Assembly (NCBI GenBank): GCA_030536355.1 | Contig: JAUNQD010000007.1 | Span: forward strand, 1 to 64,000 | DNA length: 64,000 bases | Direction: 5' to 3' | Source: Bacillota bacterium | Lineage (GTDB): Bacteria; Bacillota; Clostridia; Peptostreptococcales; Anaerovoracaceae | Part shown: in pieces, positions 42,732 to 51,991 of the stretch | Numbering within the stretch: position 1 is the first letter of the stretch | Layout: the number at the start of each line of letters is the position of its first letter | Translations under genes and position numbers: made by a program | Notes under the pieces: model-generated | Told to the model about the DNA's origin: nothing | The model's database searches: none | The model's input: only the letters and a program-made list of their open reading frames with translations

Positions 42732-44153
42732 CTAGAATCTAAAATCTCTGTTTCCTGCTTCTATCTCTGCAAGGTGCTCTTCTGTAATGGCTCTGACCTT
42801 TTCATTAGGGATCATTGCCAGACGCTTAGCGATTATCTCGTCGCCTTTCTTATGAGTTTCTTCGCTTGCGTAGTCCATCAGGAATTCCTTGAGGGTCATC
42901 AGCGCATTTGGCTGACAGATGTTGGCGATCTGACCTGTCTTCAGCAGATGCATGAATCTGTCACCTGTGCGACCTTCACGGTAACATGCTGTGCAGAAGC
43001 TCGGAACATAACCGAGGTCGATCATCCAGTCAACTACTTCCGCCAATGTTCTCGTATCTTCCACATCGAACTGAGCAGTGTCGTCGTGACGTTCTTCTTC
43101 AGTATATCCGCCTACGCTTGTACGGCTTCCGCCGCTGATCTGTGTGATGCCGATCTCGAGACATTCACGGCGAACTTTCTCGCTTTCACGAGTAGACATG
43201 ATCATGCCTGTATATGGAACTGCGATACGAAGCACGGCAACGATGCGCTTGAATACATCATCAGGCACGCCGTTATCAAAAGTATCTGGGTCGATATCGT
43301 CTGCCGGTCTGATTCTCGGTACGCTGATAGTGTGCGGTCCGCAGCCGTAAGTTTCTTCTAAGTGATGAGCATGCATCAGCATTCCCACGAAATCGTATTT
43401 GTAGTTTTCAAGTCCGAACAACACGCCGCAGCCAACGTCATCGATGCCTGCCTGCATTGCTCTGTCCATGGCTTCTGTATGATATGCGTAATCGCTCTTC
43501 GGTCCTGTCGGATGGAGTGCTTCGTATGATTCTTTGTTATATGTTTCCTGGAAAAGGATATATGTACCGATCCCTGCATCCTTCAGCATCTTATATTCTT
43601 CTACCGAAGTCGCCGCGATATTGACATTGACTCTTCTGATGGCACCGTTCTTATGCTTGATGCTGTATATAGTCTTGATGCTTTCCAAGATGTACTCGAT
43701 CGGATTTTCCTTCGGATGCTCGCCTGCTTCCAGAGCCAGTCTCTTGTGGCCCATATCCTGCAGTGCGATAACTTCCTGCTTGATCTCTTCCTGAGTCAGC
43801 TTCTTTCTTGGGATCGTCTTGTTCTGACCGTGGTACGGACAGTAAACGCATCCGTTGACACAGTAGTTGCTCAGATAAAGAGGCGCGAACATAACGATCC
43901 TGTTGCCGTAAAAATGCTCTTTGATTTCTTTTCCCAACGCGAATATCTTTTCGATGATCTGAGGATCTTCACATTCGAGAAGCGTCATTGCTTCCTTGTA
44001 TGAAAGTCCGTCGTACTTGCGACCTTTTTCAAGGATCTCTTCCATCATCTCGATGTCATCTTTATGCTCCTTCGCATACTCGAGAACTTCCAAAATATGC
44101 TCGTGGTTTATGAATTCTTCTGCTTTTGTTGATTTGCTGTTATACACTGCCAT
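42732..44153 (-). CDS. hydG: [FeFe] hydrogenase H-cluster radical SAM maturase HydG
   Basis: A 473-residue radical SAM enzyme that cleaves tyrosine to supply CO and CN- for the H-cluster. CVNGCVYCPYHG is the Cx3Cx2C cluster motif, and the C-terminal second cluster motif is seen as CTACYREGRTGDRFMHL followed by a third Cys (ICQPNAL), which separates HydG from ThiH. The ATG at 44153 has AAGGAGACG upstream; a start 6 codons earlier overlaps it. Confidence 0.97.
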   Translation of the reverse strand: MAVYNSKSTKAEEFINHEHILEVLEYAKEHKDDIEMMEEILEKGRKYDGLSYKEAMTLLECEDPQIIEKIFALGKEIKEHFYGNRIVMFAPLYLSNYCVNGCVYCPYHGQNKTIPRKKLTQEEIKQEVIALQDMGHKRLALEAGEHPKENPIEYILESIKTIYSIKHKNGAIRRVNVNIAATSVEEYKMLKDAGIGTYILFQETYNKESYEALHPTGPKSDYAYHTEAMDRAMQAGIDDVGCGVLFGLENYKYDFVGMLMHAHHLEETYGCGPHTISVPRIRPADDIDPDTFDNGVPDDVFKRIVAVLRIAVPYTGMIMSTRESEKVRRECLEIGITQISGGSRTSVGGYTEEERHDDTAQFDVEDTRTLAEVVDWMIDLGYVPSFCTACYREGRTGDRFMHLLKTGQIANICQPNALMTLKEFLMDYASEETHKKGDEIIAKRLAMIPNEKVRAITEEHLAEIEAGNRDFRF

Positions 44154-44170
44154 AGTTCGTCTCCTTTTCA

Positions 44171-44185
44171 TGCAAAGCGCACTTT
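44171..44185. repeat. GCAAAG-family repeat in the hydE-hydG gap
   Basis: TGCAAAGCGCACTTT in the 39-bp gap between hydE and hydG, near-identical to 28863-28877. Confidence 0.45.
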
Positions 44186-44192
44186 CTCTTTT

Positions 44193-45248
44193 TTACAAAG
44201 GCTCGCGCCCGTAACTCCTTATTATCTCTTCAAGTTCTTTTCTGTCTTTTGCTATATCAGTCGGCTTGAAATCCGCCGGATATATTTCATACGCCTCTTT
44301 GTATTCATCAGGCGTTACTTTTTTCATCACTACATTGGCTCCGAAGGCGAATGGGTTTTCAGCGGTGCCGTCTGTGCCGGATCTTTTCGCTGCGGCTTCG
44401 CCTTGCTGATCGATGCTGTGTGCTTTCTCTTCCTCGGTCATAAGCGACAGGGCCGTAGTGACCGGAAGATTAGCCTCCGGCAGGATCAGTCTGGCTATCG
44501 CCACCGCCCTGCGCGTCATCTCCGGATCACCGTTTTTCTCACCCGCAAGGGCCGTTTTCGGATTAGATATGAATGGTCCGATACCTGCCATTTGACATGG
44601 GATTTCTCGAAGTAATAGCAAGTCTTCTGCTATAGTCTCAAGTGTCTGTCCAGGAAGACCGATCATGAATCCGCTCCCTGTTTCATAGCCCAATTTATGT
44701 ATCGTTTTTAGGCAATTTGTCCTGTTTTCAAGGGTTCCACACGGGTGCAGCCTGTCATAAAGCTCCGGATCTGCAGTCTCATGCTTCAGCAAATAGCGGT
44801 CTGCACCTTTTGATTTCAAGTATGCATAGTCTTCTTCGCTCATCTCGCCGCTGCTTACTGTGACAGCAACCCCTAATTTCTTTATGTCCTCTATGATCGC
44901 ACCCAGTCTTTCAGGTGTGAACCATGGATCTTCTCCCGACTGCAGGACTATTGTCCTATAGCCTGCCGCCACAGCCTCGCGGGCTGTTTCTACGATCTCT
45001 TCATGGGACATCCTGAATCTTGGCAGCTCTTCATTATCCCTATTGAGTCCGCAATAGATGCACCGCCTTTTGCATATGTTGGAGAATTCGATTATGGCTC
45101 TCAGGTGCACTGTATCGCCGACGTTTTCTGCACGAACTCGGTCAGCTGCTTCGTAGACAGGTGTGAAGTCATCGAGTGACAGCAGATCAACGATGGCTTC
45201 TTTTGTTGGAACGCTATTTAGTTGTATAAACAGTTCTCTTCTTTTCAT
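44193..45248 (-). CDS. hydE: [FeFe] hydrogenase H-cluster radical SAM maturase HydE
   Basis: A 351-residue radical SAM enzyme acting in assembly of the dithiolate-bridged diiron subcluster. CKRRCIYCGL is the Cx3Cx2C motif (near residue 60); SGEDPWF and GLPGQTLETIAEDL are further SAM-fold blocks. I start it at 45248, where the conserved domain begins; a reading frame 19 codons longer runs through a strong leader hairpin. The ribosome binding site is weak (AAGAAAAAAG). First gene of hydE-hydG-hydF. Confidence 0.95.
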   Translation of the reverse strand: MKRRELFIQLNSVPTKEAIVDLLSLDDFTPVYEAADRVRAENVGDTVHLRAIIEFSNICKRRCIYCGLNRDNEELPRFRMSHEEIVETAREAVAAGYRTIVLQSGEDPWFTPERLGAIIEDIKKLGVAVTVSSGEMSEEDYAYLKSKGADRYLLKHETADPELYDRLHPCGTLENRTNCLKTIHKLGYETGSGFMIGLPGQTLETIAEDLLLLREIPCQMAGIGPFISNPKTALAGEKNGDPEMTRRAVAIARLILPEANLPVTTALSLMTEEEKAHSIDQQGEAAAKRSGTDGTAENPFAFGANVVMKKVTPDEYKEAYEIYPADFKPTDIAKDRKELEEIIRSYGREPL

Positions 45249-45270
45249 GTATTCTTTTTTCTTAACATTT

Positions 45271-45350
45271 CGCGGTAAAATTGCCACGGAGCATAGCTCC
45301 TGCAATTTTCGCGTTTGAGCTGCGCGCTGTATCGAAGATACAGGCAGCTC
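45271..45350 (-). promoter_or_regulatory. Two strong hairpins in the hydE leader
   Basis: Hairpin one: CGCG, AAAATTGC and GGAGC pair with GCTCC, GCAATTTT and CGCG (45271-45313). Hairpin two: GAGCTGC and CTGTATC pair with GATACAG and GCAGCTC (45317-45350, 3-nt bulge). Both lie between the prmC terminator and the hydE start. I could not find a clear promoter between them; transcription may come through the terminator. Confidence 0.55.
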
Positions 45351-45352
45351 AT

Positions 45353-45390
45353 AAAAAATAACCCTCTGTCGGCAATGGCAAACAGAGGGT
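45353..45390 (-). terminator. Terminator after prmC
   Basis: ACCCTCTGT/ACAGAGGGT arms (45361-45369 and 45382-45390), followed on the minus strand by TTATTTTTTAT. Confidence 0.85.
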
Positions 45391-45488
45391 ATACTTTTCC
45401 CTTAAAATCTATTCCCATCGCCTTTTCCCGCGGTCAAACCCTTGGGGTCAGTACGAAGTGCGGTCGAAGCCGCCTTATATGTCAGCGA

Positions 45489-46388
45489 TCAAAGATCGCT
45501 TTCCTTCTTTAGTCTACATTTTACCACACGATCTTTTCCCGGTAAATCTTTTATTACTTCAGCCGGCGTATATCTTCCGTCGTCCTTCAGCATCTTCCTA
45601 AGATCTTCACCTTGATCGTGTCCTATTTCCAACATCAGGAATCCGCCTGGGTTCAAATGGTCGGCTGCTTTGTCCACGATCACCCTGTAAAAGTCCAGCC
45701 CGTCACGACCGCCGTCAAGAGCTCCGAGAGGTTCATGTTCCTTGACTTCTTCCTGCAGGATCGAAATCATCGCCGTCCTGATATACGGCGGGTTCGAAAC
45801 TATCATATCAAATTTCTTGCCCGCATGAGGCTCAAACATATCACCTTCAACGAACTTCACCTTCGCCCTTAACTTGGAAGCGTTCTCAGAAGCTACAGCG
45901 ATGGCTGCACTGCTTATATCGGATGCTGTGACCTTTATATCTGAGCATATCTTTGCCAGGGAAATCCCTATGGCACCACTGCCGCAGCAAAGATCAAGAA
46001 CGTCCCATTCAGCAACACCCTTGAGCTTTTGGATGAATGACACCTTTTCTTTAGGGTTTTTCTGTATGGTCCTTGCCGCCTCTTCAACGAGAGTTTCTGT
46101 ATCCTGACGTGGGATCAGCACATCAGGCGAAACTTTGAATGTGTTGCCCATGAACTCCTGAGTTCCCGTAATGTGCTGGAGCGGTATGCGCTCGGCCCTG
46201 CGAGCGATCAATTCCATGTACTTTTCTTCCGTTTCCGGATCGACTTCTTCGTTGGCCCTCAAGAAAAGTGCCACCTTATCCATCCCGGTAAGGAAACAGT
46301 AGAGCTCCTCCGCATCTATTTTGGCGTCCATACAAAACGCCTTTGCTAATCTATACTCTCCTTCTTTAACAAGTAATCTTGTCTTCAT
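45489..46388 (-). CDS. prmC: Release factor glutamine methyltransferase PrmC
   Basis: A 299-residue SAM-dependent enzyme that methylates the GGQ glutamine of RF1/RF2. The N-terminal helical domain is followed by LDLCCGSGAIGISLAK (SAM loop) and the catalytic IVSNPPYI near residue 200. Its start overlaps the DUF1385 gene by 23 bp. Its usual partner prfA is elsewhere in the window, so the common prfA-prmC pair is split here. Confidence 0.96.
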   Translation of the reverse strand: MKTRLLVKEGEYRLAKAFCMDAKIDAEELYCFLTGMDKVALFLRANEEVDPETEEKYMELIARRAERIPLQHITGTQEFMGNTFKVSPDVLIPRQDTETLVEEAARTIQKNPKEKVSFIQKLKGVAEWDVLDLCCGSGAIGISLAKICSDIKVTASDISSAAIAVASENASKLRAKVKFVEGDMFEPHAGKKFDMIVSNPPYIRTAMISILQEEVKEHEPLGALDGGRDGLDFYRVIVDKAADHLNPGGFLMLEIGHDQGEDLRKMLKDDGRYTPAEVIKDLPGKDRVVKCRLKKESDL

Positions 46389-47361
46389 CGTCTATCCTTT
46401 CTAAGTCGTTATCAATCTCTTTCCCTTCTGTCTCTGCCAGCACCGCATTGATCGACGCTATAGCAACTTCAAGCTGCGAATCATCCGGCTCCTTAGTGGT
46501 TATCTTCTGCAGATAAAGCCCCGGCAGACTCAGTACCTTCACTATTATATTATCACTTCTTCCTGCCCATTTTAACAGCTCATATGAAAGCCCTGCGATC
46601 ACAGGAAGCAGTAAAAGTCTTGTTATTATTCTCAGCCACAAGTTCGGCCACCCCATCACGAAATGCAGCACGAATGCGATTATGAATACGAACATCAGGA
46701 AGCTGGTCCCGCAGCGAGGATGCAGCGTCGGGAACTGACGGCAATTCTCTACTGTCAGATCCAGACCCATCTCATAGCAGTGTATCGTCTTATGCTCAGC
46801 TCCATGGTATTGGAACACGGTCTTGATTTCCTTCATGAATGAGATCCCCCACGCATACAGCACAAACAATGCAATGCGCACGAACCCTTCTGCGAAATTG
46901 AGCCAGAATACACTGTCTGTCACCAGTTTCAGCAGGTTCACCACCCCGGTCGGCAGTATTATGAACACTCCTATCGAAAAAGCCAGAGCGATGACAACCG
47001 ACGAATACAGCATGAAATTCCATACAGCCTTGCTGCCGAATTTCGCATCGAGCCATGCTTCAAATCGCCCCGGTTCGTAAGTTTCTTCCTCGTATTCTTC
47101 AAGTATCTCAGCTGAACGCATCAATATTTTAGTCCCGCCCACAAGGGATGACACGAAAACAACGACACCTCTGATAAGCGGGATCTTTGCCCATTTGCTC
47201 GGCGCTTTATTTTCCTGCGTCTCTATTTTTATTTCGCCGGTGGGAAGCCTCATGGCAAGGGCCGTCTTTTTCTCGCCCTTCATCATGATACCCTCCATCA
47301 CGGCCTGACCGCCCATTTTAGTCGGGCACGCGTCCTTGATAAAAATCTTTTTTAGATCCAT
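46366..47361 (-). CDS. DUF1385 membrane protein
   Basis: A 331-residue protein. The N-terminus GGQAVMEGIMMKG is the diagnostic start of the DUF1385 family; four or five membrane helices follow, with the conserved FQYHGAEHKTIHCYE and LHPRCGTSF motifs (near 200-235), which could bind metal. Function unknown in the family, but it is widely next to prfA/prmC/rho and rpmE in Firmicutes, as here. Confidence 0.93.
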   Translation of the reverse strand: MDLKKIFIKDACPTKMGGQAVMEGIMMKGEKKTALAMRLPTGEIKIETQENKAPSKWAKIPLIRGVVVFVSSLVGGTKILMRSAEILEEYEEETYEPGRFEAWLDAKFGSKAVWNFMLYSSVVIALAFSIGVFIILPTGVVNLLKLVTDSVFWLNFAEGFVRIALFVLYAWGISFMKEIKTVFQYHGAEHKTIHCYEMGLDLTVENCRQFPTLHPRCGTSFLMFVFIIAFVLHFVMGWPNLWLRIITRLLLLPVIAGLSYELLKWAGRSDNIIVKVLSLPGLYLQKITTKEPDDSQLEVAIASINAVLAETEGKEIDNDLERIDDEDKITC

Positions 47362-47404
47362 GCTATTGCTCCTGCTTCATCTCTAATCCCGCCGGATTTC
47401 CGGC

Positions 47405-48811
47405 TTAATCAAGTTTTATCTTCTTGATAACATCTATGAATGTCTTATTATCTCGCGTATGGGCCAAATTGTCCAGTATAGTTTCTGTGACGTCCTGCAC
47501 ATCGCGGCTGCCCAGCGCCCTTCTCATATACCAGATGGCCTCCATTTCATCCTGATCCATAAGTAAGTCTTCTCTTCTCGTTCCTGACTTATTCAGGTTG
47601 ATGGCCGGGAATATCCTCTTCTCGCTAAGCTTCCTGTCAAGGTGCAGCTCCATATTGCCTGTTCCCTTGAATTCTTCAAAGATCAGATCGTCCATACGGC
47701 TTCCTGTTTCAACAAGGGCAGTGGCAAGTATAGTGATACTGCCGCCTTCTTCCAGCTTTCTTGCTGCTCCGAAGAACTTCTTAGGCTTATGCAAAGCGCC
47801 CGGATCGAACCCTCCGGACAGTGTCTTGCCGGAAGACGGTACCACCAAGTTGTACGCTCTCGCCAGCCTTGTGATGCTGTCAAGAAGGACTACTACGTCC
47901 TTGCCGTGTTCAGCCAGTCTCTGAGCTCTGGCAAGAACCATTTCTGCTACCTTTACATGATGCTGAGGCTGCTCATCAAAAGTAGAGTAAATAACCTCGC
48001 TTCTCTCAGAAAGGCTGCGCTTCATATCTGTAACTTCTTCCGGCCTTTCGTCTACCAGAAGAACGATCATCTCAACTTCTGGGTGTTTCTTTTCGATGCT
48101 GTTGGCAAGCTTCTTGAGAAGTACTGTCTTTCCTGCCTTAGGCGGCGCAACGATAAGGCCTCTCTGACCCTTGCCGATAGGTGCGATCAGATCTATCAGT
48201 CTGAGGCTCAGTTCTCTTCCTTCTTCCAGCACGAATCTTTCGTTGGGGAAGATCGGTGTCAGATCACTGAAATCAGGTCTTCTGATGGCCGCACCCGGTT
48301 CATCTCCGTTGACGCTGACCACATAAAGCAGCGCACCGAAACGATCATCGCCCTTCGGCGGCCTACAGATACCCTTCACCTTGTCGCCTGTCTTCAAGTT
48401 GAATCTTCTGATCTGGGTCTGAGACACATATATGTCCTTATCACTTGTAAGGAAGTTGTTGAATCTAAGGAATCCAAATCCACTTTCCGCCAGCTCCAGG
48501 ATCCCTTCCGCTTCGAACCGGCCGTCTTTCTCCGGCACGGCTCTGTCCGCTCCGCGCGGCTGTGTACTTTCCGCCTCCGGCAGCTCTTCGGCCTGCGGCG
48601 CGTCTTCTTCATGCAAAGGTGCACTTTGCACTTCGGCAGGCTCTTCCTGAAGCTGCTCTTCTTCCTGCCGTTCAGCGTCTATCTTCAGTGCCTCGATGAT
48701 CTCTGCCTTTTTCATTTTCTCGTAGCCTTCCAGGCCGAATACCTTCGCGATCTCGCGAAGTTCAGACACTTTCTTCTCTTTGAGAGTCTGTTCATCCATT
48801 GTTTTCCACAT
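47405..48811 (-). CDS. rho: Transcription termination factor Rho
   Basis: A 468-residue RNA-dependent hexameric ATPase. The N-terminal helical domain (1-45) is followed by an acidic linker of about 70 residues, then the cold-shock-like RNA-binding domain (from about 100, [12 protein letters not shown]), Walker A ([14 protein letters not shown]), Walker B ([15 protein letters not shown]) and the Q/R loops. The linker contains QSAPLH, encoded by a 19-bp perfect palindrome; it also occurs in the MFS protein at 11.8 kb. Long linkers in Rho vary between species. Confidence 0.96.
   Translation of the reverse strand: MWKTMDEQTLKEKKVSELREIAKVFGLEGYEKMKKAEIIEALKIDAERQEEEQLQEEPAEVQSAPLHEEDAPQAEELPEAESTQPRGADRAVPEKDGRFEAEGILELAESGFGFLRFNNFLTSDKDIYVSQTQIRRFNLKTGDKVKGICRPPKGDDRFGALLYVVSVNGDEPGAAIRRPDFSDLTPIFPNERFVLEEGRELSLRLIDLIAPIGKGQRGLIVAPPKAGKTVLLKKLANSIEKKHPEVEMIVLLVDERPEEVTDMKRSLSERSEVIYSTFDEQPQHHVKVAEMVLARAQRLAEHGKDVVVLLDSITRLARAYNLVVPSSGKTLSGGFDPGALHKPKKFFGAARKLEEGGSITILATALVETGSRMDDLIFEEFKGTGNMELHLDRKLSEKRIFPAINLNKSGTRREDLLMDQDEMEAIWYMRRALGSRDVQDVTETILDNLAHTRDNKTFIDVIKKIKLD
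48612..48630. repeat. GCAAAG-family palindrome inside Rho linker
   Basis: TGCAAAGGTGCACTTTGCA: 7-bp perfect arms around GTGCA. In frame in the Rho linker and coding for QSAPLH on the minus strand. Confidence 0.55.
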
Positions 48812-49040
48812 AAAAACAGATCCTTTCTTAAATGGGAGATACCAAACCTATGCTTGTGATAAATTTAGGGATTATTGATACGATTATCGTTCAGAAATCA
48901 ATGTTTAAATAGATAGGGAATTAGATATTGACTATAATTCTGAAATCTACTAATAATATACACCTTCTTTGGCTTCCAATCAACAGACCTTTTCTATACA
49001 GGTATCCATTAGGTAAGATTCTTCTTCAATATTTTCCCAT

Positions 49041-49081
49041 TTTATGTATATGACAGTTCCGGATACCCTTATATACATAAA
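49041..49081. repeat. Inverted-repeat unit, family B, copy 2
   Basis: Perfect 11-bp arms TTTATGTATAT/ATATACATAAA (49041-49051 and 49071-49081) with a 19-nt loop. In the 460-bp gap between hbd and rho, which otherwise holds only copy 3, the hbd terminator and AT-rich sequence leading to rho. Confidence 0.7.
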
Positions 49082-49173
49082 CTCTGCACAACTACCAATC
49101 GAAAACACTATATTTTGCCTTCTTTCTATTGAATTTGGGTGTAAATTGCCTGTTTTATGCAGCTGAGCAAAAC

Positions 49174-49218
49174 ATTTTATGTAGATGCAGTTTTCTCGAT
49201 CTATGATATACATAAAAT
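49174..49218. repeat. Inverted-repeat unit, family B, copy 3
   Basis: 13-bp arms ATTTTATGTA-T-AT with one mismatch (49174-49186 and 49206-49218) and a 19-nt loop unrelated to the other two loops. Confidence 0.7.
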
Positions 49219-49223
49219 ACCCA

Positions 49224-49253
49224 AAACAAAAAACCGGCGAGTTTCCCCGCCGG
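49224..49253 (-). terminator. Terminator after hbd
   Basis: CCGGCG/CGCCGG stem (49234-49239 with 49248-49253), followed on the minus strand by TTTTTTGTTTT. Confidence 0.85.
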
Positions 49254-49270
49254 CATGATGATCATTGTTT

Positions 49271-50119
49271 TTATTTGCTGTAGTCGTAGAAACCTACGCC
49301 AGTCTTTCTTCCCAGCTTGCCGCCTCTTACCATCTTCTTCAGCAGTGGATGAGGTCTGTACTTAGGATCACCGTATTCAGTGTACAGTGTTTCCATAATT
49401 GCCAGGCAAACGTCCAGTCCTACCAGGTCGCCCAGTGCGAGAGGTCCCATTGGGTGGTTAGCGCCCAGCTGCATAGCTGCGTCGATACCTTCAACGTCAG
49501 CAACGCCGTCAGCCAGGATGCCGATACCTTCGTTGATCATAGGGATCAGGATTCTGTTTACTACGAATCCAGGAGCTTCTTCTACGTCAACAGGAGTCTT
49601 GCCCAGAGTCTTAGTCAGTTCAACGATAGTTTCTCTTGTTTCTTCTGAAGTTGCCAGACCCTTAACGATTTCAACCAGCTTCATTGCAGGAACAGGGTTG
49701 AAGAAGTGCATTCCGATGATCTTGTCAGGTCTGTTTGTTGCTGCTGCGATTTCTGTGATAGAAAGAGCAGAAGTGTTTGTAGCGATGATAGCTTCAGGCT
49801 TGCACAGTTCGTCCAGTTCCTTGAACAGAGCCTTCTTAGCTTCCATGTCTTCTGTAGCTGCTTCTATGATAAGGTCTGCATCTTTGATGATCTCGATGTC
49901 AGTTGATCCCTGGATTCTTCCCATGATCTCAGCCTTGTCAGCTTCAGTGATCTTTTCCTTCTTGATCAGCTTGTCGAGGTTCTTTTCAACAGTTGCGATA
50001 CCCTTGTCTACTGATGTCTGTCTTCTTGCTCTCAGTACTACGTTGAATCCCTTCTGTGCGCATACCTGGATGATTCCAGCGCCCATTGTACCTGTACCGA
50101 GTACGCCAATTGTTTTCAT
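49271..50119 (-). CDS. hbd: 3-hydroxybutyryl-CoA dehydrogenase
   Basis: A 282-residue NAD(P)-dependent enzyme of the butyrate pathway, reducing acetoacetyl-CoA to (S)-3-hydroxybutyryl-Co[21 protein letters not shown] is the nucleotide loop, [16 protein letters not shown] contains the catalytic histidine, and [13 protein letters not shown] the C-terminal dimer region. Monocistronic here, unlike the usual crt-bcd-etf-hbd cluster, so other butyrate-pathway genes must be elsewhere. Unusually high codon uniformity suggests strong expression. Confidence 0.95.
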   Translation of the reverse strand: MKTIGVLGTGTMGAGIIQVCAQKGFNVVLRARRQTSVDKGIATVEKNLDKLIKKEKITEADKAEIMGRIQGSTDIEIIKDADLIIEAATEDMEAKKALFKELDELCKPEAIIATNTSALSITEIAAATNRPDKIIGMHFFNPVPAMKLVEIVKGLATSEETRETIVELTKTLGKTPVDVEEAPGFVVNRILIPMINEGIGILADGVADVEGIDAAMQLGANHPMGPLALGDLVGLDVCLAIMETLYTEYGDPKYRPHPLLKKMVRGGKLGRKTGVGFYDYSK

Positions 50120-50281
50120 AATACATTCCTCCTATCTTCATATAGCTTATCAGCTTATATCTCTTCCAAAGGCGCACGTATCTCTTCGTTCGCCTTATCA
50201 TTAATTGTACGATATTTCTCCAATATTGAAAAGCATTTTTTTCAGAATATAGTGACTTTTATTTAGTACATTATCGCTAGT

Positions 50282-51922
50282 CTATCTCTCGTATACAGTC
50301 TTACCGCCCACTATGGTCATCACAGGAAGGATATCCTTGATGGTAAGAGGGTCACACGTGAAAATATCCGTATCGAGGATGGTCATGTCCGCATAATATC
50401 CCGGTTTGATCCTGCCCTTCACATCCTCCATGAATTCGCAGTAAGCGCTTTCGTATGTATATGCATCGATGGCAGTTTCCACGTCCACACATTCCTTAGG
50501 ATAAAAGCCGCCTTCCGGTTTGTTGTTTATATCTCTGCGATTGATGGCCTGGTGGAGATTCCAGAACGGATTACAGTCTTCAACCGGACAGTCTGTTCCG
50601 TACGAGAGATGTACTCCTCGCTTCAGCATGGTGCCGAACGCCAGGCAAGTGGATACCAGTTCTTCATCGAATATCTGCTTCATGACATCCATGTCGGATC
50701 CCATGAAGATAGGCTGTGCCTGGATCAAAATATCATTATCTGCGATCCTGTCGATGAGCGCCCGGTCCGTAACCTGACAATGTATAAGGCTGTGACGAAG
50801 CTTGTTCTTGCCGCCAATGAACGCCTTCTCGTATGAGTCCAGCGTTTCGTTCATTGCCAGATCCCCGATGGTATGGGTCACCACCTGCACGCCATGTTTG
50901 ACTGCGATCTCACAATAGCGATCCATTTCTTCCGGTGTTATACAGCTTACACCATGATTGTCCGGCCCGTCCAGATATCCATCCTTCATCATTGCCGTAC
51001 GTGCACCCAAACTGCCATCCTTATATAACTTCAAAGGACCCTGTGTCAGCCAAGGATGGACCTTTTTCTCTCTTTCTCCGGAACACAGAAATTCTTCGAA
51101 CTCCTCAGGACTGTCGAAAAGATTCTGATGTCTGAATCTGACCAGAGCTTCGCCCCTTTCATAAAGCTCACTGTATGTATCAAAAGCGCCCTCGCCTTTG
51201 CACTCGGGGTATCCCACATCGTTGGCCTGTATGGATGTGAGCCCATGTGCCACCGCATATTTCATACCTTCCAGGATAGCTTCCTGGCACTCTGCTTTAT
51301 CAGGCGTCGGGATCAATGCATTGACCACGAACACAGCATTTTCTGTGAAGATGCCGCTCGGATAACCGTCTTCTTCAAGGCGGATCTCTCCACCGGGAAT
51401 CTTAGGAACTTCCTTATCATAGCCCAGCATTTCTATCGCTTTAGTATTGGCCGAAAGCATATGCCCGCAAACTCTTTCCATGATAACAGGTATATCTGTG
51501 CTGATCTTGTCCAGGTCATGGCGATCCGGCATGCGCTTCTCGCCTTCAGTGAATGTGTCCTGGTTCCAGCCCAGTGCGTGCATCCCATTTGCTACGCGAT
51601 CAGGATGATCTGCGATAAACTGCCTGCAGCGTTCTATCATATGGTCGATGGACTTGACATCATCGATCTTGGCCTTCTGAAGAGTCCTGCCGAATGACAG
51701 CAGGTGCATATGGGAATCATTGAGTCCCGGGATCACAGTCCTGCCGCCGCAGTCGATCTTCTCGCAGCCGGCCGCCTCATTTTCTCCATCTGCCGTATCA
51801 ACCATCGCTAAAATCTCTTCATCTGTACCTACCGCTGAAATGATGCCATCCTCGATAAGCACCGCCTGCGCATACACGCCTTTTTCTACGTATACCTTGC
51901 CGTTGAATAATATTTTTTTCAT
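50282..51922 (-). CDS. Amidohydrolase family protein (YtcJ-like)
   Basis: A 546-residue metal-dependent amidohydrolase of the YtcJ/NfdA group. GLNDSHMHLLSFG carries the HxH metal ligands near residue 72; THTIGDLAMNETLD and HSLIHCQVTD carry later histidines, and SYGTDCPVEDCNPF the catalytic Asp. Likely hydrolyses N-formyl or N-acyl compounds; substrate unknown. Alone in its transcript. Confidence 0.9.
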   Translation of the reverse strand: MKKILFNGKVYVEKGVYAQAVLIEDGIISAVGTDEEILAMVDTADGENEAAGCEKIDCGGRTVIPGLNDSHMHLLSFGRTLQKAKIDDVKSIDHMIERCRQFIADHPDRVANGMHALGWNQDTFTEGEKRMPDRHDLDKISTDIPVIMERVCGHMLSANTKAIEMLGYDKEVPKIPGGEIRLEEDGYPSGIFTENAVFVVNALIPTPDKAECQEAILEGMKYAVAHGLTSIQANDVGYPECKGEGAFDTYSELYERGEALVRFRHQNLFDSPEEFEEFLCSGEREKKVHPWLTQGPLKLYKDGSLGARTAMMKDGYLDGPDNHGVSCITPEEMDRYCEIAVKHGVQVVTHTIGDLAMNETLDSYEKAFIGGKNKLRHSLIHCQVTDRALIDRIADNDILIQAQPIFMGSDMDVMKQIFDEELVSTCLAFGTMLKRGVHLSYGTDCPVEDCNPFWNLHQAINRRDINNKPEGGFYPKECVDVETAIDAYTYESAYCEFMEDVKGRIKPGYYADMTILDTDIFTCDPLTIKDILPVMTIVGGKTVYER

Positions 51923-51991
51923 CTTCTGTCCCTCTCAAATGTCATTAGTATGTTGATCGAAATATTATGATCTATCGCTTGCGTCTGAACT

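Noticed and set aside
47789..47803. Further GCAAAG-family copies inside rho, rpiB (34817), hydF (41832) and the DUF1846 gene (57803)
   Set aside because: These lie in conserved protein motifs and have only half of the palindrome, so chance codon use explains them.
47642..48859. A 405-codon open frame on the plus strand
   Set aside because: It is the exact antisense of rho, has no ribosome binding site or family resemblance, and is rich in residues expected from reverse-complemented codons.
48980..49213. A 77-codon minus-strand frame between hbd and rho
   Set aside because: It runs through two family B inverted repeats, so repeated MYI/YIK peptides come from the repeat arms; no ribosome binding site.
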